Shown piece after piece: positions 1-6,892 of a stretch of 11,040 bases of DNA. Origin of the DNA: Actinomycetota bacterium (lineage in GTDB: Bacteria > Actinomycetota > Actinomycetes > Streptosporangiales > Streptosporangiaceae); assembly GCA_003168295.1 (NCBI GenBank), contig PMST01000225.1, forward strand, positions 2,779 to 13,818. The letters run 5' to 3'. Numbering within the stretch: the first letter of the stretch is position 1; every line of letters begins with the position of its first letter. The notes under the pieces were generated by a model. The model was not told the origin of the DNA, made no database searches, and worked only from the letters and a program-made list of their open reading frames with translations. The position numbers and the translations under genes are program-made.

Positions 1-512
1 CGGTGTCGGTCGCGTTCCAGGAACCACGGCTGGTGCCGTGGAAGAAGGTGCTGGCTAACGTCGCGCTCGGCCTGCGGGCCGCCGATCCGGAGGCCAGCGC
101 CCGCACCGCCCTGGATGAGGTAGGGCTAGCCGAGCGAGCTTCGGCCTGGCCCGCCACACTGTCTGGCGGCGAGGCGCAGCGCGCGTCGCTGGCCCGGGCG
201 CTGGTCCGCGAGCCACGCCTGCTGCTGCTCGACGAACCGTTCAGCGCGCTTGACGCGCTGACCAGGATCACCATGCACCGCCTGGTGCTCAGCCTGTGGA
301 CGCAGCACCAGCCGGCCGTGCTGCTGGTCACGCACGACGTAGACGAGGCCATCGCGCTCGCCGACCGCGTCCTCGTCCTGGGCGAGGGGCAGATTACCCA
401 CTCCTCGCCCATCACCGTACCGAGGCCGCGGGACCGTGATCACCCCGACCTCGTGGCGCTGCGGCTCCGGCTGCTGACCCAACTCGGCGTTCCTGCCGGG
501 GAAACCGACTGA
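1..512 (+). CDS. ssuB: Aliphatic sulfonate ABC transporter ATP-binding protein (SsuB-like), 5' partial
   Basis: This is the C-terminal two-thirds of an ABC importer ATPase that would energise uptake of alkanesulfonates or a related nitrate/taurine-class substrate at the inner face of the membrane. The frame is open to the left edge and the Walker A motif lies outside the window, so the GTG at position 3 is not the true start. Visible in order are the Q-loop (FQEPRLVPW), the ABC signature LSGGEAQR, Walker B with the following glutamate (LLLLDEP), the D-loop (SALD) and the switch histidine in LLVTHDVDEA. The PRLVPW stretch after the Q-loop glutamine is typical of the SsuB/TauB/NrtD group. The stop lies 30 bp before an SsuA-type binding protein and an ssuD gene follows, which favours sulfonate as substrate. 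No permease gene is seen; it may lie upstream. Confidence 0.93.
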   Translation, partial: VSVAFQEPRLVPWKKVLANVALGLRAADPEASARTALDEVGLAERASAWPATLSGGEAQRASLARALVREPRLLLLDEPFSALDALTRITMHRLVLSLWTQHQPAVLLVTHDVDEAIALADRVLVLGEGQITHSSPITVPRPRDRDHPDLVALRLRLLTQLGVPAGETD

Positions 513-542
513 ACAACCCTTTCGAACATTTAGGGAAATCAC

Positions 543-1577
543 ATGATTAAGAGACCAAGGCTCTATGCCGTCACGCTGCTCGCCGCAGCGGGGCTCGCCG
601 CCGTGGGCTGCTCATCATCGTCGTCATCGTCGAGCAGCGGGACTTCCGCCGCGAGCACCAGCAGCCCGTCGGCCTCGTCCAGCTCGGTGAACCTGTCCTC
701 GGTGACGCTGAACGTCGGCGACCAGAAGGGGACCGGGGCCGAGGCGGTGTTGTCCGCGGCTGGCCTGCTGAACTCGCTGCCGTTCCATGTCACCTGGTCC
801 GACTTCACCTCCGGTCCGCCGATGCTGGAGGCCATGGCCTCGGGCTCCGTCGACATCGGCGGCGTCGGCGACGCCCCGCCCGTCTTCGCGGCGTCCGGCG
901 GTGAGGCGGTCGAGATCGTCGGTGCCCGCCAGACCAACGGCGACCAGGACGCGCTGCTCGTGCCGAAGAACTCCCCGATCACCTCGATCCAGCAGCTGAA
1001 GGGCAAGAAGATCGCCTACGGGTCGGGCAGCTCGGCCAACTACAACCTGCTGACCGTGCTCACCAAGGCGAGCCTGACCCCCAAGGACGTCACCCTGGTG
1101 AACCTGCAGCCGGCTCTGGCCCTGGCCGCGTTCACGTCTGGCTCCGTGGACGCCTGGGACATCTGGCCGCCCTACGTCCAGCAGGCCGTCGCCCAGGACG
1201 GCGCCAAGGTGCTGGCCACCGGGTCCGGCTACGGCAGCCCGTACTCGTTCGAGGTGGCCTCGAAGTCCGCCGTGGCCAACCCGGACAAGGCCGCCGCGAT
1301 CAAGGTCTATCTGGCCACGCTGGACAAGGCCTACGTGTGGGCGGCGACCCACCCGACGGCCTGGGGGGCGGCCTGGGGCAAGGCGGCCGGACTGCCGGCC
1401 AGCATCATGGACGTGGCCGCGAAGATCGACGGCACCACCCCCATCGCGATCACCAGCGCCACCGTCTCGTCCGAGCAGAACCTGGTCAACCAGTTCTTCG
1501 CGGCCGGGCTGATCCCGAACAAGGTCAACATTTCGGATTACATCACCGAGGAATTCAACAGCACGGTGGGCGGGTAG
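543..1577 (+). CDS. ssuA: Aliphatic sulfonate ABC transporter substrate-binding lipoprotein (SsuA-like)
   Basis: Extracytoplasmic binding protein, 344 aa, that would capture sulfonates and hand them to the SsuB-containing importer. The N terminus is a lipoprotein signal: basic residues (KRPR), a hydrophobic core and a lipobox AAVGC with the lipidated cysteine at residue 23. A serine-rich spacer at about residues 24-49 probably holds the domain off the membrane. The mature part has the SsuA/NMT1 fold pattern: a strand (VTLNVGDQKG), a central ASGSVDIGGVGDAPPVFA motif and a later FTSGSVDAWDIWPPY motif. The ATG is preceded by AGGGA at 532-536, six bases away. It lies 30 bp after ssuB and 50 bp before ssuD, so one operon is likely. 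The family also binds nitrate, taurine and similar ligands; sulfonate is inferred from the adjacent ssuD. Confidence 0.92.
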   Translation: MIKRPRLYAVTLLAAAGLAAVGCSSSSSSSSSGTSAASTSSPSASSSSVNLSSVTLNVGDQKGTGAEAVLSAAGLLNSLPFHVTWSDFTSGPPMLEAMASGSVDIGGVGDAPPVFAASGGEAVEIVGARQTNGDQDALLVPKNSPITSIQQLKGKKIAYGSGSSANYNLLTVLTKASLTPKDVTLVNLQPALALAAFTSGSVDAWDIWPPYVQQAVAQDGAKVLATGSGYGSPYSFEVASKSAVANPDKAAAIKVYLATLDKAYVWAATHPTAWGAAWGKAAGLPASIMDVAAKIDGTTPIAITSATVSSEQNLVNQFFAAGLIPNKVNISDYITEEFNSTVGG

Positions 1578-1627
1578 CCATTAGCGCGCCGTTGGCAGTT
1601 CACTTCGAGGTAGGGAGCAAACCACTC

Positions 1628-2809
1628 ATGACCTTGACCTTCGACTGGTTCCTCCCTACCTCGGGTGACGGACGGACGATCGTCGGCCGCGGGCACGCCA
1701 TCCCGCTGGCCGGCGCGTCCGGCGCGCAGCGCCTGCCCGATCTGGACTACCTGGGGCAGGTGGCCAGGGCCGCCGAGCAGCTCGGGTTCTCCGCGGTGCT
1801 CACCCCGACCGGGACCTGGTGCGAGGATGCCTGGCTGGCCACCGCCGCGCTGATCGGGGAAACCTCGCGGCTGAAGTTCCTGGTGGCCTTCAGGCCCGGG
1901 CTGATCTCCCCCACCCTGGCCGCGCAGATGGCGGCCACCTACCAGCGGCTGTCCCGCGGCCGGCTGCTGCTCAACGTGGTGACCGGAGGGCAGGCCGACG
2001 AGCAGCGCCGGTTCGGCGACCACCTGTCGCACGACGAGCGGTACGCCCGCACCGGGGAGTTCCTGGCCATCGTGCGGGGCGCCTGGACCGGGACGCCGTT
2101 CGACTTCGACGGCAAGTACTACCAGGTGACCGGGGCCACGGTGATGCGACCGCCGGAGCCGGTACCCGGCGTCTTCTTCGGCGGCTCCTCGGCGGCCGCC
2201 GGGCCGGTCGCGGCCAGGTACGTGGACACCTACCTGACCTGGGGCGAACCGCCGGAGCAGGTGGCCGAGAAGCTGGCCTGGATGCGCGGCCTGGCGGCCG
2301 CGGAAGGCCGGGAGCTGCGGTTCGGCATCCGGCTGCACGTGATCACCAGGGACAGCGAGGCCGAGGCCTGGGCCGTCGCGGACACGCTGCTCGACCACAT
2401 CGACCCGGCCGAGATCGAGACCGCCCAGAAGATCCTGGGCGCCAGCGAGTCGACCGGCCAGAACCGGATGCGCGCCCTGCACGCGAGCTACCGTCACGGC
2501 GGCCGGGCCAGCGACCTGGAAATCTATCCGCACCTGTGGGCCGGGGTCGGGCTGGTGCGCGGCGGCGCGGGTACCGCCCTGGTCGGCAGCCATGCGCAGG
2601 TGGCGGATCTGATCGAGGAGTACGCCGCGCTGGGTATCTCGGAGTTCATCATGTCCGGCTACCCGCACCTGGAGGAGGCGTACTGGTTCGCCGAGGGCGT
2701 ACTGCCCGAGCTGCGCAGGCGCGGGGTGTGGGCGCCGCCGGGAACTCTCGGAACTCTCGGCGCGGACGGCGCGCGTGAGCTGGCCGCGACCGGCGCCGGA
2801 CCCAGCTGA
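1628..2809 (+). CDS. ssuD: FMNH2-dependent alkanesulfonate monooxygenase (SsuD)
   Basis: Two-component flavin monooxygenase, 393 aa, that uses reduced FMN and oxygen to cleave the C-S bond of alkanesulfonates, giving an aldehyde and sulfite for sulfur assimilation. It aligns by eye with E. coli SsuD (381 aa) along its length: FWFLPT-like start (FDWFLPT), PTGTWCEDAW with Cys65 (E. coli Cys54), FGIRLHVI with Arg235 and His237 (Arg226, His228), LVRGGAGTALVG with Arg311 (Arg297) and SGYPHLEEAY with Tyr345 (Tyr331). The in-frame ORF opens far upstream inside ssuA, but homology begins at the ATG at 1628, preceded by GGGAG at 1613-1617. A C-terminal extension (about residues 366-393) contains a TLGTLG repeat encoded by two copies of a 9-nt unit. 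The reduced flavin must come from an SsuE-type reductase encoded elsewhere. Confidence 0.96.
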   Translation: MTLTFDWFLPTSGDGRTIVGRGHAIPLAGASGAQRLPDLDYLGQVARAAEQLGFSAVLTPTGTWCEDAWLATAALIGETSRLKFLVAFRPGLISPTLAAQMAATYQRLSRGRLLLNVVTGGQADEQRRFGDHLSHDERYARTGEFLAIVRGAWTGTPFDFDGKYYQVTGATVMRPPEPVPGVFFGGSSAAAGPVAARYVDTYLTWGEPPEQVAEKLAWMRGLAAAEGRELRFGIRLHVITRDSEAEAWAVADTLLDHIDPAEIETAQKILGASESTGQNRMRALHASYRHGGRASDLEIYPHLWAGVGLVRGGAGTALVGSHAQVADLIEEYAALGISEFIMSGYPHLEEAYWFAEGVLPELRRRGVWAPPGTLGTLGADGARELAATGAGPS

Positions 2810-2819
2810 GCAGCTAGGA

Positions 2820-2854
2820 CACGCCGAACACGGCAACGCTCACCCGACGGCGTG
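2820..2854. terminator. Possible weak stem-loop after ssuD
   Basis: A perfect 7-bp inverted repeat, CACGCCG (2820-2826) and CGGCGTG (2848-2854), sits 10 bp after the ssuD stop with a 21-nt loop. There is no T-tract and the loop is large, so termination is only a guess; a Rho-dependent end is equally likely. The rest of the 134-bp gap shows only the leaderless-type -10 box of the next gene. Confidence 0.25.
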
Positions 2855-2931
2855 GGCTGTCGGCTGGCCAAGGTCGACACCGACCCGGGCGCGGGCGCGA
2901 AAACGGCTGGCCGAGACGGGCGCGGCGTCGC

Positions 2932-2943
2932 TAGCCTGCTCGC
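2932..2943 (+). promoter_or_regulatory. Leaderless-type -10 box for the ybaK-like gene
   Basis: TAGCCT at 2932-2937 matches TANNNT and is followed by 6 nt and then the ATG at 2944, which would place the transcription start on or next to the A of the start codon. No Shine-Dalgarno sequence is present. A -35 element is not convincing (CTGGCC near 2907). Confidence 0.5.
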
Positions 2944-3411
2944 ATGCCAGTTGACTTCTCTCGGTTCGCCGCCGTGCTTCGCAACCTGGGCGTGTCCGGT
3001 GAGGTGAGAGAGCTGCCGGAGAGCGCGCCGACGGCCGCCGCCGCGGCCGTCCAGCTCGGCTGCGAGGTGGGCGCGATCGCGAACAGCCTGGTGTTCAGCG
3101 CGGACGGGGCGCCGCTGCTCGTCATGACCAGCGGCGCCCACCGTGTGGAGGTCGCCCGGGTCGCCCAGCTCATCGGCGCCGCTGTGGTGCAGCGGGCGGA
3201 CGCGCGGTCGGTCCGGGCCTGGACCGGCCAGGCTATCGGCGGCGTGGGCCCGGTCGGGCATCCCGCCCCGATCCGCACCGTGGTGGACACCTGGCTGGAG
3301 AAGTACGACGTGATCTGGGCCGCCGCCGGGCACCCGCACACCGTGTTCCCGACGTCGTTCGCCGAGCTGGTGCGGATCACCGACGGGACGCCGGCCGAGA
3401 TCGGCGAGTAG
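2944..3411 (+). CDS. YbaK/EbsC-family aminoacyl-tRNA deacylase
   Basis: Single-domain protein of 155 aa in the YbaK/ProX-like editing family, whose members hydrolyse mischarged aminoacyl-tRNAs (for example Cys-tRNAPro or Ala-tRNAPro) in trans in the cytosol. Family signatures visible are TAAAAAVQLGCEVGAIANSLVF (residues 30-51), the MTSGAHRV strand (61-68), TGQAIGGVGPVGH (94-106) and AAAGHPHTVFPTSFAEL (127-142). The lysine that E. coli YbaK has in its VYKTLLV motif is Asn47 here (IANSLVF), so the exact tRNA substrate should not be assumed to be that of YbaK. The start is set by homology and by the TAGCCT-N6-ATG arrangement. It ends 25 bp before pncA, which has its own possible leaderless -10 box. 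Confidence 0.88.
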   Translation: MPVDFSRFAAVLRNLGVSGEVRELPESAPTAAAAAVQLGCEVGAIANSLVFSADGAPLLVMTSGAHRVEVARVAQLIGAAVVQRADARSVRAWTGQAIGGVGPVGHPAPIRTVVDTWLEKYDVIWAAAGHPHTVFPTSFAELVRITDGTPAEIGE

Positions 3412-3417
3412 CGGACC

Positions 3418-3436
3418 GGAGGATACCGTTGGGCCC
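3418..3436 (+). promoter_or_regulatory. Leaderless-type -10 box (and distant SD) before pncA
   Basis: TACCGT at 3424-3429 is followed by 7 nt and the ATG at 3437, the arrangement expected of a leaderless transcript. A GGAGG at 3418-3422 is also present, but it is 14 nt from the ATG, rather far for an efficient ribosome binding site. Both modes could operate if upstream transcription reads through. Confidence 0.45.
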
Positions 3437-4012
3437 ATGCGCGCACTGATCATCGTCGATGTGCAAAATGACTTCTGCGAGGGCGGCTCGCTCGCGGTGA
3501 CCGGGGGTGCCGCGGTGGCCCGCGCCATCAGCGAGCACGTCGCCGGTAGCGGTGACTACGGGCACGTCGTGGCGACCAAGGACTTCCACGTGGACCCGGG
3601 CAGTCATTTCTCCGACCATCCGGATTACGCGGCCTCCTGGCCGCCGCACTGCGTGGCGGGGACGTCCGGGGCGGACTTCCACCCGGACCTGGACACCGGC
3701 GCGGTGCAGGCGGTGTTCCTGAAGGGGGCGCGCGCCGCCGCCTACAGCGGTTTCGAGGGCGTTGACGAGGCCGGGACGCCGCTGGCCGACTGGCTGCGCG
3801 TGCGCGGTGTCGACGAGGTGGACGTGGTCGGCATCGCCACCGACTACTGCGTGCACGCGACGGCCGCGGACGCGGCCCGGACCGGCTTCGCCACCCGGGT
3901 CCTGCTGGGCCTGACCGCGGGTGTCGCGCCGGATTCCACCGCCAGGGCCATCGAGGACCTGCGCGCCGCCAACGTGGAGCTCACCGGCACCGTCCACGGC
4001 GGGCCGGCATGA
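3437..4012 (+). CDS. pncA: Nicotinamidase (PncA)
   Basis: Isochorismatase-fold amidohydrolase, 191 aa, that converts nicotinamide to nicotinic acid for NAD salvage in the cytosol; in mycobacteria the same enzyme activates pyrazinamide. Every key residue falls at the same number as in M. tuberculosis PncA (186 aa): the catalytic triad Asp8 (IIVDVQNDF), Lys96 (VFLKG) and Cys138 (GIATDYCV), and the metal ligands Asp49, His51, His57 and His71. The Ile133-Ala134 pair that forms the cis-peptide in the family is also present. The ATG at 3437 gives the expected N terminus. The TGA stop overlaps the next gene's ATG in ATGA, pointing to translational coupling. Confidence 0.96.
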   Translation: MRALIIVDVQNDFCEGGSLAVTGGAAVARAISEHVAGSGDYGHVVATKDFHVDPGSHFSDHPDYAASWPPHCVAGTSGADFHPDLDTGAVQAVFLKGARAAAYSGFEGVDEAGTPLADWLRVRGVDEVDVVGIATDYCVHATAADAARTGFATRVLLGLTAGVAPDSTARAIEDLRAANVELTGTVHGGPA

Positions 4013-4596
4013 CTCGACTGGATCCGAAGGCGGACTTTCACCTTTACCTGCAAGAAGCTCGTGAGGCCCTGCTGTGGAAGCTGGACGGGCTTGGCGAGTA
4101 CGACGTCAGACGGCCGCTGGTGCCGACCGGCACCAATCTGCTCGGGCTGGTTAAACACGTGGCGAGCGCCGAGCTTGGGTCCTTCGGCGACACGTTCGGC
4201 CGACCGCACGGCGAGCCGCTGCCGGAGTTCGACCCCGACGAGCCCAACGCGGACATGTGGGCCAAGGCCGACGAGACGCGTGAGCAGATTATCGGGCTGT
4301 ACCACCGGGCGTGGGCGCATTCGGACGCCACGATCGCCGAACTGCCGCTGGACGCGATCGGGCACGTGCCGTGGTGGCCGGCCGAGGAGAACGAGGTGAC
4401 GCTGCACCACATGGTGGTCCGCATGACCGCCGAGACCCACCGGCATGCCGGGCAGGCGGACATCGTCCGGGAGCTCATCGACGGGGCCGCCGGGATGCAG
4501 GACGGCAACGACAACCTGCCGGAAGGCGACCAGGACTGGTGGGCGAACTACCGGAGTCAGGTAGAACGTGCCGCACAGGAGGCCAGCCGCCGATAG
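4009..4596 (+). CDS. DinB/DUF664-family putative metal-dependent enzyme
   Basis: Protein of 195 aa with the four-helix-bundle DinB/DUF664 pattern. In this superfamily three histidines bind a divalent metal, and some members are thiol (mycothiol or bacillithiol) S-transferases or isomerases. Candidate ligands are His50 (LGLVKHVA) and the pair His144/His146 in ETHRHAGQADIVREL; the last motif is the most diagnostic. Conserved surroundings include the Trp-rich PWWPAEENEVTLHHM segment and the C-terminal QDWWANYRSQVE. The ATG overlaps the pncA stop by 4 nt, so translation is probably coupled. The substrate is unknown; mycothiol dependence would fit an actinobacterium but is inference only. Confidence 0.85.
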   Translation: MTRLDPKADFHLYLQEAREALLWKLDGLGEYDVRRPLVPTGTNLLGLVKHVASAELGSFGDTFGRPHGEPLPEFDPDEPNADMWAKADETREQIIGLYHRAWAHSDATIAELPLDAIGHVPWWPAEENEVTLHHMVVRMTAETHRHAGQADIVRELIDGAAGMQDGNDNLPEGDQDWWANYRSQVERAAQEASRR

Positions 4597-4605
4597 GGCG
4601 GGGCT
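4585..4605. terminator. Possible shared stem-loop between convergent genes
   Basis: CCGCC (4587-4591) and GGCGG (4597-4601) flank GATAG, giving a 5-bp stem over the DinB-family stop codon; an alternative fold pairs AGCC with GGCT outside it. Only 13 bp separate this stop from the stop of the oppositely oriented helicase gene. There is no T-tract on either strand, so this is a weak call. Confidence 0.22.
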
Positions 4606-4609
4606 CGGG

Positions 4610-6496
4610 TTAGCGGCCGGAGACGGCCCAGCGGCGGATCATGTCGATGCGGGTCTGGATCTGGTCGGCGGTGGCCTGGGGTAGCTGGGGGCCGCCGCAG
4701 ACGCGGCGCAGTTCGGCGTGGATGACACCGTGGGGCTGGCCGGTGCGGTGGCTCCACGCGCCGACTAGGCCGTTGAGTTCCTTGCGCAGCGCGGCCAGCG
4801 CCTGACGGCTTACCGGGGGCGCGGCCACGGCATCCTCGGCTGAGGCGGCGGAAACAGCGGAGGTGGTGGGGGAAGCAGCGGGGGCGGGGGCGGCGGTGGA
4901 GCTGGCGGTGCGGGAGCTGGCGGTGGCGGAGCGGGTGGTGAGCTGGGCGCTCTGGCGCTGGCGGAGCAGGGTCCGGACCTGGTCGGGGTCGAGCAGGCCG
5001 GGCAGGCCGAGGAAGTCCTCTTCTTCCGGCGAGCCTGCCGTGGTCGCGGTGCCGAACTCCCCGCCGTCGTACAGCACGCGATCGAAATGCGCGGACGCGG
5101 TGAGCGCCTGGAAGGCGGGGCCGTCGAGCGTGTCAGGGGTATCGCGCTGGCGCTGGGCCTGCTCGAGTTCTTCTTCCTCGGGCGCGTCGCCGATGCGGTA
5201 GCGCAGGATGTGGTCCCGTTCGGCCTCGAGTTCGGCGGCGTAGGACAGGAGCACCGGAACCGACGGCAGGAACACCGACGCCGTCTCCCCCCGCCGCCGG
5301 ACCCGGACGAACCGGCCCACCGCCTGGGCGAAGAACAGGGCCGTGGACACGCTGGTCGCGTACACCCCGACGGCCAGGCGGGGGATGTCCACTCCCTCGG
5401 ACACCATCCGCACCGCGACCATCCAGCGGTCGCCGGAATCGGTGAACGCGGATATCTTCTTGCTCGCGGCCGGGTCGTCGGAGAGCACCACGACGGGACG
5501 CTTGCCGGTCTTGCGGCGGAGCAGCGCGGCGTAGGCCCGTGCGTCCTCGTGGTCGCCCGCGATGACCAGGCCGGCGGCGTCCGGCATGCCCCGGCGCACC
5601 TCGGTCAGCCGCTTGTCGGCGGCCTCGAGCACCCGGCTGACCCACTCCCCCGCAGGATCGAGCGCCGTCCGCCAGGCCTGCGCGATCTGGTCCTTGGTCA
5701 TCGGGGTGCCCAGGGTGGCGGTGATCTCGTCCCCGGCCCGGGTGCGCCAGCGCATCTCGCCCGAGTAGGCCAGGAAGATCACCGGCCGGACCACGCTGTC
5801 CTCCAGCGCGGGCCCGTAGCCGTAGACGTAGTCCGAGGAACTGCGCTTGCCGCCGCCCGGCTCGTCGACGTAGGTCACGAACGGGATCGGGTTGGCGTCG
5901 GTGCGGAACGGCGTCCCGGTCAGCCCCAGCCTGCGCCGGGCCGGGTCGAAGGCCTCGGTGACCGCGTCGCCCCAGGACAGCGCGTCGCCCGCGTGGTGGA
6001 TCTCGTCGAAGATGACCAGCATGCGCCGGTTCTCCGTGCGCTGCCTGTGCAGCGCGGGGTGCGCGGCGACCTGCGCGTAGGTGACCGCGACGCCGGCGAA
6101 GTCGGCGCCGGCCCGGCCCTGGGCGTTCTTGTAGGAGGAGTCGATCGCGAGGCCGAACCGGGCGGCCGCGTCCGCCCACTGATGCTTGAGGTGCTCGGTC
6201 GGGGTGACGATCGTGAGCATGGCCACCTCGCGCCGCGCGAGCAGTTCGGCCGCGACCGTGAGCGCCCAGGCGGTCTTGCCCGCTCCCGGCGTGGCGACCA
6301 GGAGAAAATCGCGCCGCGGCCGCTTGAAATACTCGTAGTAGGCGTCTTTCTGCCAGCCACGAAGACCTACCAGCAGATCATCCCGAACGGGCACGTGTTG
6401 ATACTCGTCGGCAACCGGGGTTGCCGGGAGGGGGGTGTCCACGGAGCGGAGGCGGCTCTCCTGGCGGGGGGTTTGCTCGCTGCGGGGAGTGCTCAC
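4610..6496 (-). CDS. DEAD/DEAH-box superfamily 2 helicase
   Basis: ATP-dependent nucleic-acid helicase or translocase of 628 aa, XPB/RAD25-like in layout. SF2 motifs read in order: a Q-like element LRGWQKDAYYEYF (45-57), Walker A TPGAGKTA (69-76), motif Ia TPTEHLKHQW (98-107), VTYAQV (138-143), motif II DEIHH (164-168), motif III GLTGTPFR (191-198), motif IV VIAGDHEDAR (311-320), motif V SEGVDIPRL (366-374) and motif VI QAVGRFVRVR (391-400). A low-complexity Ala/Ser/Thr/Pro linker (about 515-560) joins a small C-terminal domain (about 561-628) ending RRWAVSGR. The GTG start has no good SD but a TAACAT box lies 9 nt before it. It lies 77 bp downstream of the DUF3039 gene. Substrate and pathway are unknown. 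Confidence 0.92.
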   Translation of the reverse strand: MSTPRSEQTPRQESRLRSVDTPLPATPVADEYQHVPVRDDLLVGLRGWQKDAYYEYFKRPRRDFLLVATPGAGKTAWALTVAAELLARREVAMLTIVTPTEHLKHQWADAAARFGLAIDSSYKNAQGRAGADFAGVAVTYAQVAAHPALHRQRTENRRMLVIFDEIHHAGDALSWGDAVTEAFDPARRRLGLTGTPFRTDANPIPFVTYVDEPGGGKRSSSDYVYGYGPALEDSVVRPVIFLAYSGEMRWRTRAGDEITATLGTPMTKDQIAQAWRTALDPAGEWVSRVLEAADKRLTEVRRGMPDAAGLVIAGDHEDARAYAALLRRKTGKRPVVVLSDDPAASKKISAFTDSGDRWMVAVRMVSEGVDIPRLAVGVYATSVSTALFFAQAVGRFVRVRRRGETASVFLPSVPVLLSYAAELEAERDHILRYRIGDAPEEEELEQAQRQRDTPDTLDGPAFQALTASAHFDRVLYDGGEFGTATTAGSPEEEDFLGLPGLLDPDQVRTLLRQRQSAQLTTRSATASSRTASSTAAPAPAASPTTSAVSAASAEDAVAAPPVSRQALAALRKELNGLVGAWSHRTGQPHGVIHAELRRVCGGPQLPQATADQIQTRIDMIRRWAVSGR

Positions 6497-6505
6497 GAGG
6501 CCGAA

Positions 6506-6511
6506 ATGTTA
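6506..6511 (-). promoter_or_regulatory. -10 box before the helicase gene
   Basis: On the minus strand TAACAT is followed by 9 nt and the GTG start at 6496, predicting a leader of only a few bases. No clear -35 element is seen. A small inverted repeat ACACG-CCG-CGTGT (6540-6552) lies further upstream in the same 77-bp gap. Confidence 0.4.
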
Positions 6512-6573
6512 CCGGGGTGGGAGGACGGCAGCGTGGCCAACACGCCGCGTGTGATGTGTCTCAAACGCGCGAG

Positions 6574-6837
6574 TCAGTCGTCGCCTTCGCCGCCGGACGG
6601 GAGACGCTCGTAGATTTCCTTGCAGGTGGGACAGACCGGATAACGCTTGGGATCCCGGCTGGGGACCCAGACCTTGCCGCAGAGCGCGGTCACAGGAGTG
6701 CCGGTCACCATGCTGTCGACGATCTTGCTCTTGTCCACGTAGTGCGCGAAGCGCTCATGGTCGCCGTGCGACGTATCGGGCCGCACATCCTCGTGGATGC
6801 GCGTTTCCTGCTCGGGAAGAACCTCGGTACCACTCAC
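6574..6837 (-). CDS. DUF3039 protein, putative zinc-ribbon-like
   Basis: Small protein of 87 aa matching DUF3039, a family I know from actinobacteria and to which I can assign no function. After an acidic, probably disordered N terminus comes the conserved core: HERFAHYV (27-34), a KIVDSMVTGTPVTALCGKVW stretch, PSRDPKRYPVCPTCKEIYE. Cys53 and the CPTC pair (Cys69, Cys72), with His32 as a possible fourth ligand, suggest a metal-binding knuckle; that is inference from spacing. The start is GTG with no SD; TAGACT lies 8 nt upstream. It sits between yqgE and the helicase gene on the same strand, so a link to nucleic-acid processing is possible but unproven. Confidence 0.88.
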   Translation of the reverse strand: MSGTEVLPEQETRIHEDVRPDTSHGDHERFAHYVDKSKIVDSMVTGTPVTALCGKVWVPSRDPKRYPVCPTCKEIYERLPSGGEGDD

Positions 6838-6845
6838 GATCGCTG

Positions 6846-6851
6846 AGTCTA
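6846..6851 (-). promoter_or_regulatory. Leaderless-type -10 box for the DUF3039 gene
   Basis: TAGACT on the minus strand is followed by 8 nt and the GTG at 6837, so the predicted transcript has no leader or one of about one base. It lies in the 55-bp gap after the yqgE stop, so the DUF3039 gene may be transcribed independently of yqgE. Confidence 0.42.
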
Positions 6852-6892
6852 CGTGGTCCTGGCCCCGTCTGCCCGAGATCGCCGCGAGGTGG

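Noticed and set aside
1337..1627. Upstream extension of the ssuD reading frame inside ssuA
   Set aside because: Out-of-frame reading of ssuA; SsuD homology and the SD support the ATG at 1628.
1538..2836. 432-codon open frame on the minus strand opposite ssuD
   Set aside because: It is antisense to a gene with full SsuD homology, has Gly/Arg/Pro-rich low-complexity translation, and matches no family I know; such shadows are routine in GC-rich DNA.
5087..6613. 508-codon open frame on the plus strand opposite the helicase
   Set aside because: The helicase has all SF2 motifs on the other strand; this frame translates to Arg/Gly/His/Pro-rich sequence without domains.
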